DNA from: Ceratodon purpureus
Taxonomy: Eukaryota > Streptophyta > Bryopsida > Pseudoditrichales > Ditrichaceae
Assembly: GCA_014871385.1 (NCBI GenBank)
Contig: CM026426.1
Span: 48,281,611-48,345,610 of the forward strand
Direction of reading: 5' to 3'
DNA: 64,000 nucleotides
This document shows, piece by piece, positions 56,212 through 64,000 of the stretch. Under the pieces are notes generated by a model that saw only the letters and a list, made by a program, of their open reading frames with translations, was not told the DNA's origin and searched no databases. The translations under genes and the position numbers were made by a program. The stretch's first letter is position 1. Each line of letters starts with the position of its first letter.

Positions 56212-59200
56212 ATGGTCAAAACAAGTGCTGATATTGATGCGTTTTGTGTGAAAAAAGCCTCCACCGCAAAGCTACTTGTGTCAAACAGTGACGAAACCAT
56301 GGGGGTGAAGAAACGGAAGACAGATTTTATCATTGAGCCGTCACCTTTGATGGAGATTGCTCCAGAGATGACCAACCCGAACCGTGCCAACTTGGAGAAA
56401 GCACAATTGTGGGAGTTTATACAGAAAGAGTGGCCGGAAGCTAAACCAGATAAGGTGTTGGCATTTTTATTGAATTCACGAAGGGGTGCACAAGATGAGT
56501 TTCGAATTCAAGGGAAGATTGTCTACTTCGATGTGCAAACGATTCTGCAAAACTTCACCCTACCGTTCTCAGGACCAACGTTGTTGAATGTGGAGCTGCT
56601 AAGTAAGACTGAGCTATCCTATGTATTCGACAAACCTGCTGCTGCGTCGACAGAGACAGGATACAGCATTTCGAAGGCTAAATTCTGTTGACAAGAATGG
56701 CTTCGATACATCAACCAGAGGCTGCTGATGGCACCAGAAGGACCGGAAGTAATTACCCCCGAAGGTCTGGCAGCTGCGTACCGAGGCTGGATGGGAGAAA
56801 AGCTGAATTGGAGCAAGATACTCTTTAATCAAATTCGAATGGAGATTGCAGGGAAGGCCACAAGAAACAGCCTTTTCTTCTACAGCACCACTTATATCTC
56901 TGCATTATGTCCCGACTTAGAAGCAGAGTCAAGTATGAGCAACAAGGCATCTGACAAGTGCGAGACATCACAAAGGAAGAGACGAAGGTATATCAGTTCC
57001 TCACAAGAAGAATTTGGAGTCGATGATGCCCCTCTTCTCCAAGAAACTCCTCGCCAACTGTCTCCTGATCCGCTGTACAACCCGGAGAAGGTGATGAATC
57101 CACCACCGACACCTGTAGCTAGATTACAGCTTCGGATTGCGGCTACCGAAGCTGCTCCACCAACCTCCTCCCTGTCCATGACAACGAGAGCTAAAGGGAC
57201 GACACCAAGGAATGGGCAACGAAATCTTGAGAAGAATTCTGACAAGCTAGCTACGAAGGTTGCACAGGATCAGAACGAATCAGTGAAAAGTCGCACCGAG
57301 ACGGGCAACAAAAATTCTAATTCGCAGTCAACGGGTACTAAGCAACACGGAGATCAGGAGAAACTTTCGTGGCAGAAGGAGAAAGAGGGCCTTGAGTTAC
57401 TAATAACTCAGAAGGAGGACCTTGTTATTCAATATCAGAACAGTGGTGAGCACATTCTCAAAGCTAAGGATGAGATAGAGAAAAAACTGCAACAGGAGAA
57501 TTCAGAGCTGATAACGGAGTTGAAGAAAACCGTGGAGCATAGGGAACAGTGGAAGAGAAAGCACGAGGAGTTGATGACGAAAATTCAAGACAGTGAGAGG
57601 TTGCAAGGAGAGGTTACCAAGGTAACCAAGAGATTTGAAGAAGCAACGGAGAAGCTCTCAGAAACTGAGGCTCTCTATACGTGCGAAAAGGAGAAGAATG
57701 AGAAATTGACGAGAGAAATGACCCTGTTAATTCAGCAGCATGCGAAACAACTGCAAGAGGTTAAATTTGACAATCCGATAGCAACCTTGCTGACACAGCA
57801 GGATATTGTTACGGTGTCAAATTTAGAACACCACGTGAGGACCCTGGCCGAGGCCAACCTCAAGCTACAATCACAGGTTGCTCTTGAGCAAGGGCAAAAG
57901 TTACACTTACAAGAGATTGTGTGGTGGCAAGAGCTAAATGCCCCACCCTCTTTTTCTCTCTTCAGGAGTTACGAGTTACAGAGAGATACATTTCTCAAGT
58001 TCAACAATCTGACAAGAGGATCTACTCTCACCGACGAAGAATTCGACAGGGTCTGGAACAGTGCCGAGAGGTATGACAACATGCGAAACCTCTTATGTGA
58101 GATGTTGGTGAGAGCAGATTTATATTTGACTTCAGATGCAAAACTGTTGGATCCTATTGGAGACATAGGGACACGAGTTCTTCTTTATTATATGATGCCG
58201 GAATCTCAGCTCGAAGCCAAGAGGCAGCTGGATCACGCTGCCGAGGCTCATAGGTATGTGAGATTACCTGAAAACCGACTGTCTACAGTCAATGGGACTA
58301 TTGATCCAGAGGAGATCCCTCGCTGGAAACAGAGTTTGGAGCAGTTGTACCAAGAACTACAGCAAGAACCAAATTTTGAAGAACTTCTATCTCATGTGAG
58401 AAGAAGAGAAGAAGTGGCTCACAGAGGAGAGATGACAATTGGACAATACGTGTATGGGAGGGTGCTCTCTCAACAGCGAATTCAGAGGAGTTTGGAGAAT
58501 ATTACTAACCAGGTGTTAGATATGGATGACTACTCTGTCATGGGACAGTTGCTACCACCCCCCCCCCCCCCCCCGGATTTCCGAGCTCCTTTATGGTTGA
58601 AACAACCTACCCCAGTAACCGGCTCCTATCTCAACCAGAGGTTTCTTGGACAATACGATGCTCTATTCGATCACAAAGAAGAAGTTCCCTTTCCAACGTG
58701 GAAAGCCTTAGAATGGATACTTGAAGATTACGGAGTTTCAAGAAAAGGATGGAGACAGTGGGATAAAATTTATCCTCGACTGTCAGCTCAATGGCCGATG
58801 ACGATGCCTATAGCAGTTGCTACGAATCCCCATCTATGTCCCCTGAAATGTGCGAGAAGGTATAAGTGGGCACCCTGGGCCAAGTTGGATACCATTCCTT
58901 ACAACTGGCCTCAAATTCCAGGCTCTTTCTCGAGTTATCAAGAATGTTCAGAAGCTTACAGAGCCTTCTTCGAAGCCCATCGTCACCATACTGATCCGCT
59001 CTGTTTCAGAGCTGCCATTTTCTGCCATTTCCTTGCTTGTATCTGTCAAAGGTACAAAATGGTTTTAAACGTCAACAGGTACGATGAGTCTAAACCCGAG
59101 CTTTACATTTGGATCAAGCTCCAACAGAAGCCCACTAGATGGATACGCTTACTGGAGTGTATGGCAATTACCTCTTTTCTGAATAGTCCTAGTTCTATCC

Positions 59201-59406
59201 TCAGTCTAGAGTTTTCCAATAGTCGGCAAGAGCAGATAGATGTCTGGCTCAACTATCAGAAAAACCATGATACCTACCTCCTAGCTCATGATGAAGATGT
59301 AAGAAGAAATCTGGAGCAAAGTGAAATGCAAGTTGTGTTGCAAGAAATGGAGCTGGAGGATGAACTGAAACACAAGAAGTTCAGAGGAGAATCGAAGAGA
59401 CGGTAA
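56212..59406 (+). pseudogene. Additional sense ORF downstream of pol, 1,064 codons, one TGA
   Basis: ATG at 56212. TGA at 56689-56691 is followed in the same frame by QEWLRYINQRLLMAPEG..., open to TAA at 59404-59406. Residues 60-235 (LWEFIQKEWPEAKPDKV, FDVQTILQNFTLPFSG, then LNWSKILFNQIRMEIAG and FFYSTTYISALCP) recall the plant transposon protein module found in some Athila-type ORFs. That assignment is tentative. Next come a Ser/Thr/Lys-rich linker, a long coiled coil (about residues 370-560, with IEKKLQQENSELITELKK), a proline run encoded by a C homopolymer at about 58557, and a Trp-rich C-terminal domain of about 270 residues (RWIRLLECMAITSFL). There is no signal peptide or transmembrane segment, so an envelope role is not supported. 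Confidence 0.6.
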
Positions 59407-61636
59407 AGCAGGGAATAGATCAGAAAATCTGCAGGATGAAGTCACAGAAGTATGGAGACATTCAGGAGAACCGAGACCAAGAAAGAGAGATGAAGAAATT
59501 GGAAGCACCGAGACTGCATGCCACTGTAGCATGCAGAGGCTGAAGATTTGAAGTCCTGTTGATTCACATAAATTAGTTTACAAACTACTGATTTTGAATC
59601 TTATACTTTCAGACCTTGATTCCGAAGCCTGAATATTTTGACTGATCACGTGAATCAAAGACAAGTTAAAAATAATTGCTGCGTTGTGTTTTGAAACTGG
59701 AATGTAGTCTATGTACATGACACAGGTGAATGCTTCGAGGTTGCTTCGAGGAAGATGATGTCTGAAGGAATTACAGAATGCATGTTTCGAGAAATGTCTT
59801 TGTGAATCCTGAGGATTAAGAACTCTGTAAAATCTGTGAACTTTGTGGAAATATGAGATAATGAAGAACTGTAAGGAATTTCAAAACAGATAATTGGAAT
59901 GTGGAGACAAAAATAGAGTGTAATGCATACAGGTGCGATTGTTAAAATTAAACTCTGTGTATACAGACAAGATTTCAGATTGCAAGAGAAAGATTACGAA
60001 AAAATAAAAATAAAAATAAAAAATTGGGCACTATCAACTGCGCATTGAAAGCGTGGTGGGGTGGGTGTCGGAGGGTGGAATCGAACCCGGCACTAGCACC
60101 CTGGGGCTGCCACGGCAGTTTGATTCCGGAGCCACGGATCACCAAGCCACCAAGGCTTTGACTGAGAGTAATGATCAGCGTGGATCTATTTATACCAAAC
60201 CTAGAACGCTTCAGCAACAATATGGGATAAGTCCCGCAGGGATTGGCTGAGGGGAAATTGCAAATTCACAGCCAAGGGAGTTGAGACGAGTGGTTATAAG
60301 GGAAGCTTTATACGGTACACATGATGATAGTATTTCACTTGGAGACTAAAAACTCAAATCCATTTTCAATTAAGATTAATCATGCTTAAGTAATGTCGAG
60401 TGGTGAGAATACTGCACATTGTGTCTCTGCAAAATTATATTTCTGTATCTCTATTTTGATAGAAGTTTGGTAGAAAGAAAAATCCTGCCCAGAGTGAACC
60501 TAATACCAAATTATTAAAATAAAATCGGAAGAGTAAAATAGGCAGTTCATATAGACCATGTAGAGATCATGAAATTAAATTCACATAGTAATTAGTACTT
60601 TTTTGAGAGGAAATTAAGAAGTTGCCAAAACATGATTAAGAAGTTCAGTTAGACTTTCTAAACTTAAATTGGACATAATAAAAGAAAATAAAAGAAGAAG
60701 AAAAGATGTAAATTTTAAGGAAGCAAATTTCCGAGTGGGTAGAATAAGTTTAAAGTCAACCAAGTAATCAACACTCTATTTTCAAAATACAAAACTTTTA
60801 GTATGCCGAAAGGGAAAAATAAGAGAGAACATGATAATGGAGTGAGTGAAAACTTGCAAGAAAATTGTTTGAGAGAAGAACAATTAGCACCCTGTAACTT
60901 CTCAACTTAAATAAAATAATAATAATAAAGAATAATGTTTAGAAGATCTTGAGAAAAAATGAGCGTTTAAGAGTTTTTAAGAGAAGATACAAGTTTCGAG
61001 AGAAAATGAGTAGAATGGAAGAACATGAGTAAAGATGAATGAAAGAGAGAGGATTTCAAGAAAAAAATAAGAGTATAAGAGAAAATGAGAGATTTCAGAA
61101 AAAGTGATGATCTAAAAGAAAGAATAGAGTCAAAAAACATGATAAAAATTAAGAGAGAAAATTAAGTTAATAAATATGAGAGTTCATTAAAAAATTCCCG
61201 AGAGAATAATAGAATCTTGAGAGATAGTTTGAAAGAATATCCATGAGAGAAAATTATAAAGTTTTAGGTCATAAGTATTATTGATGAGAGGTTGTTAAGT
61301 TAAGTCTTTAAGTTGATAGTTGATAAAATTGTACTTTAATGAATCAAAATTCAATGTTCAAGATAATGAAGACAAGTACAAGACCACAATCAAGAAATAA
61401 AAGACCAAAAGAAAAGTTTCAAACCAAGATGGACAATTTGTGAAACAATCAAAGAAGTACGTAAGGACTTAACTCAAGGATAATCCTTTAAGGGAAAATA
61501 CTTAAAGCGAAAACACAGATCAAAATGGAATCTGCTTTAAAGAATAGAAGTGTCAAGTCAAAGATCTTTCAAGAAAAGAGTAAGAGATATACAAATAACA
61601 TTGAAGACAATTATTCGACGAGGGCGTCTTCAAGCT
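59407..61636 (+). other. 3' untranslated cargo, purine-rich
   Basis: No long frame. About 60600-61600 is strongly purine-rich with many AGAGAAAATGAGA-like words (low complexity). A SINE-like unit sits at about 59999-60165. Confidence 0.6.
59999..60165 (-). repeat. tRNA-derived SINE-like unit
   Basis: Read on the minus strand: a GGTGGCTTGGTGATCC stretch resembling an RNA polymerase III A box (about 60130-60145), about 60 nt further on a perfect B-box-type GGTTCGATTCC (complement at 60077-60087), a short body, and a T-rich tail of TTTTTA units (59999-60025). The ends do not pair as an acceptor stem, so it is not a tRNA gene. No convincing target-site duplication was seen. Confidence 0.4.
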
Positions 61637-61650
61637 AAAGAAGGGGGCTA
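61637..61650 (+). other. 3' polypurine tract
   Basis: AAAGAAGGGGGCTA lies directly before the TG of the 3' LTR, the expected plus-strand priming site. Confidence 0.85.
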
Positions 61651-62941
61651 TGTAGAGCTACTTTTTAGTTTTAAGCCTAAATTCTTAAAGAATAAGAAAA
61701 TGTAGCAATAAAAACTTTAAAAAATTAGAAACTAAGTGCTTTAAGTAGGGAGAAATCCTTAGAATATGAAAAGGGACTTAAGAAACTTAGTTCACACTAG
61801 AAGAAGTAGATAGCTTAAGAATAAACACTTAAGAATATAGGTTATATGTGAACATGGCAAGAGGTGCACCTTTATAAAGGGATGTACCCCTTGTTAAAGG
61901 GTACGACCTTATAAAGAGTCGCGACCTTAAGAGGAGGTGCCAACTTAAAGGCGCACCCCTTGAGAAAGGGTGTAGCCCTTAAGATTTGGACTATATCCCC
62001 TTCTCCCCCAAGGTGTTAAGCACCACATTGTGTAATATGTGTGTCCTAGCTTGGAGCTAGTCTTTGCAATAAAAGAATGAGTGAATTCTTTGAGTTGTAT
62101 AAGGAATTGTGTAAGAAAGTGTTGAATGTGTGTGTTGTGAGTTGAATGTTTGGAATATTGACTTGAGAGGAGTATTATTTCAACATTATATTATTTAAAA
62201 ATTAAATAGTACTTCATGGAAAGTTAAGGAAATATCTTAATTGCTTAAAGAGTGAATCATTGTAATCATTGAGTGATGATAAAGATTATGAGTTGAATAA
62301 GTAATTGTGAATACTTGGATTTAGGAGTGAGTACCAAAGTGAATATAGCTTAAAGTGAAGATAGCTTGAGTAAATTAAGACTCAAGGGAAGAAATAAAGG
62401 AGTTAATGCATTGTGAAGAGGAGTTAGATTAGAAGTTGTGAATGAAGTCCTTGAGAGCATAATGCATGCATGTAGTGCATGGTGTTAGTAAACTTAAGTG
62501 GATTTATCTTAAGAATACAATTTACTAACTTGAGTAATCCTTTAAGTGAAGGAAGGAGTACTTGGAGAATGGAGATTGGAGAGCGTTAATTGCTCGAGGT
62601 AAATTGTGTTTTAAATAATTCACTTTAATTAAGGAATCAACAATGAATGATGAGAGAACTACATGGAGGATCTCCATGGCCAAACATGGCAAGGATAAAG
62701 GGCAACGAGTGAGGTTGTGAGATCCTTAAGATTCATTCCACCCCCCTCCTTAAAGCTTATTTGGCAAAGTGCCACACAAACTCTAAGATAAGAGTTATCC
62801 TTAAGACACTTAGCCTTAAAAACCTTTATTTACCTACTTAAAGCTTAGACATACACCAAACTTAGACGAACTTGACCCTCCCGTAGAACGAATCTAGATT
62901 TTATTAGGCTTGGCTGTTGTTTAGCGAAATTCCACCTCACA
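61651..62941 (+). repeat. 3' LTR, 1,291 bp
   Basis: Same length as, and nearly identical to, 45398-46688. It ends CACA, followed by the duplicated ATATA. Confidence 0.95.
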
Positions 62942-62946
62942 ATATA
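62942..62946. repeat. Target-site duplication, right copy (ATATA)
   Basis: Matches 45393-45397. Removing the element and one copy restores an open minus-strand frame. Confidence 0.85.
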
Positions 62947-63065
62947 CAACAACATGTATACCTCTCCTTTAGTTTTCGCACCCACCACGGCTTCAACCTC
63001 TCAAAAGCTCTCTCCCGCACACTGCATTCTGGATGGACTTCTTCGAATCGTAATAAGAATGTGGT
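62942..63065 (-). pseudogene. Second DUF7869-like gene, exon fragment upstream of the insertion
   Basis: On the minus strand an acceptor GTTTTGCAG precedes 63065, and the exon reads FEEVHPECSVRERAFERL, then KPWWVRKLKERYTCCC, into the insertion site. The frame continues in phase with IYHVEMDM at 45397 on the far side of the retrotransposon. The KPWWV and TCCC blocks are characteristic neighbours of the HVE block in this family. Confidence 0.7.
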
Positions 63066-63896
63066 CTGCAAAACACATACGCGAATCCATTAGATACAAA
63101 AGGTCTCGAAAGCTTAAGTCCATATCGACATATGGTACATAATTGTACTGAATGCAACAAACTACTACCACAAAATACAAAAACGCTTCGACACATACAT
63201 TCAAAACCATTGTGTACAATTCACGCTGCTATAAGTACTTTGTAAAGAAACAACTTGTACAATATGGCAGGGTTTCAAGACTACCGTCGGTCGCTAAGAT
63301 ACTCGAAGTACTAAACACCCAAAACTGTACATGGAAACTGATTAGTCCCAATTGTGAATGCTAAATTAAGGTAACAACGTACATGCTCTAGTATATTATT
63401 TATACAATAAGTATATTGAAGGAACTTCTAATGTACATCTATAACTTTAAATCCCTACTGATACAACACTAAGTAGTTTTATGTACAAAGAGACAATTGA
63501 CTTGATATCACACAGTACTAGGAATACGTTTAGAACCACTTCTGTACTCCTCATTCCTAGTGGTTAGTAGTACAAGACCTTTAGAAGAATCAATGAATAC
63601 GATAAGTACAAGTGAAGTTTCGCTCTAGAGAGACCACATGACAAGCTAAATTTACAAAGAGTACACCTCCCAGCTACTCTATGGACCGAGGTTATCTAAG
63701 GACTTTTTTTTCCAACATTATGTATCTAAGACTACAGACCAGATAGAACACGCAGTATACTAGTTACTGGTAAACTCATGTCAAGTACTCTCCATTTTTT
63801 TACTATCTTCTTTGTACAACAAGAGCTCAAAAGCACAAGGACTAAGCATTCAGCTCTGCCAAAAAAATGAATTCTTTTTGGAGTCTTACAACTTAC
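63066..63896 (-). other. Intron of the second DUF7869-like gene (831 bp)
   Basis: GTAAGT donor (63891-63896 complement) and TTTTGCAG acceptor, phase 0. AT-rich, with many GTAC words; nothing else recognised. Confidence 0.6.
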
Positions 63897-64000
63897 CTCA
63901 GTCTCACAGAGATAATGTGTTGGATGCGGCTCGGCCCAGTCTCTGCGACCTACTCTGTGCCGGACAATGTCCTTCTTGTTCGGCGATACTTTAGTCTGAC
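63897..64000 (-). pseudogene. Second DUF7869-like gene, upstream exon running off the window
   Basis: Minus-strand frame with KVSPNKKDIVRHRVGRR and AEPHPTHYLCETE just before the GTAAGT donor. Spliced to the exon at 63065 it gives CETE-TTFLLRFEEVHPE, the expected order for the family. The gene continues beyond 64,000. Confidence 0.6.

Larger units (their letters stand above)
45398..62941 (+). mobile_element. Complete 17.5-kb Ty3-type LTR retrotransposon (non-chromovirus, Tat/Athila-like)
   Basis: Two 1,291-bp direct LTRs (TG...CA), TSD ATATA, a primer-binding site just inside the 5' LTR, a polypurine tract abutting the 3' LTR, and a single intact gag-pol frame in the order protease, RT, RNase H, integrase. 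The polyprotein ends with a GPYRV...GYRLKKY module rather than a chromodomain, and extra coding capacity lies between pol and the 3' LTR; both fit the plant Tat/Athila side of Ty3. The LTRs differ at only two positions by eye (46612-type A/G and 46659-type G/C). It is inserted in the sense opposite to the gene it splits. Confidence 0.95.

Noticed and set aside
5854..56691. Alternative genetic code explaining in-frame stops
   Set aside because: TAG, TGA and TAA all occur as interruptions, and all are also used as apparent true ends; the 2,190-aa polyprotein uses none internally.
56212..59406. Envelope-like gene downstream of pol
   Set aside because: No signal peptide, transmembrane segment or cysteine-rich ectodomain is visible.
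60059..60147. A true tRNA gene on the minus strand
   Set aside because: The B box is good, but the ends cannot form an acceptor stem and a T-rich retroposon tail follows.

Overview
This 64-kb window is nuclear DNA of a land plant or close algal relative (streptophyte). The evidence is CCCTAAA-type telomere-like repeats, GT-AG introns, a plant-type CACTA (En/Spm) transposon gene pair, a Ty3-type retrotransposon without a chromodomain, and a SUVR-like histone methyltransferase relic. I cannot name the species; a non-seed lineage (bryophyte, fern or charophyte) is a guess. There is no obvious housekeeping locus: almost every long reading frame belongs to, or resembles, a mobile element or a decayed multigene family.

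Layout. 0-5 kb: two small minus-strand ORFs, telomere-like repeats, a 100-bp tandem repeat and a 20-bp tandem repeat. 5-18.3 kb: a GC-richer cluster. On the minus strand lies a DUF7869-type (transposase-like) gene. Diverging from it on the plus strand are a gene with a ParB-like 'GGQHT' segment and a methyltransferase-like glycine-rich segment, then three consecutive FCP1/NIF-phosphatase-like domains whose catalytic motif is degenerate. One 17-bp GC-rich inverted repeat (GTCGGC-5 nt-GCCGAC) recurs about 27 times here and in the flanks, including in every intron I could define in this cluster, and is almost absent from the rest of the window. 19.4-20.9 kb: a three-exon acidic nuclear-type protein. 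25-39.3 kb: a CACTA transposon with divergently transcribed tnp2-type transposase (three exons, minus) and a second Ptta/En/Spm-type gene (about nine exons, plus), ending in a candidate CACTA terminus at 39,278. 39.4-42.5 kb: a SET-domain relic with minisatellite-encoded repeats. 43.6-45.4 kb plus 62.9-64.0 kb: a second DUF7869-like gene, split by a very young 17.5-kb LTR retrotransposon (45,398-62,941; LTRs 1,291 bp; TSD ATATA).

How the parts relate. The retrotransposon has an intact polyprotein (gag, four zinc knuckles, protease, RT, RNase H, integrase). It also carries an unusual 7-kb cargo between pol and the 3' LTR, including a 1,064-codon sense ORF broken by one TGA. At least eleven single in-frame stops interrupt otherwise long open frames across eight genes, so most of these elements appear recently silenced rather than ancient. 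Domain calls come from motif reading alone; no database search was possible.
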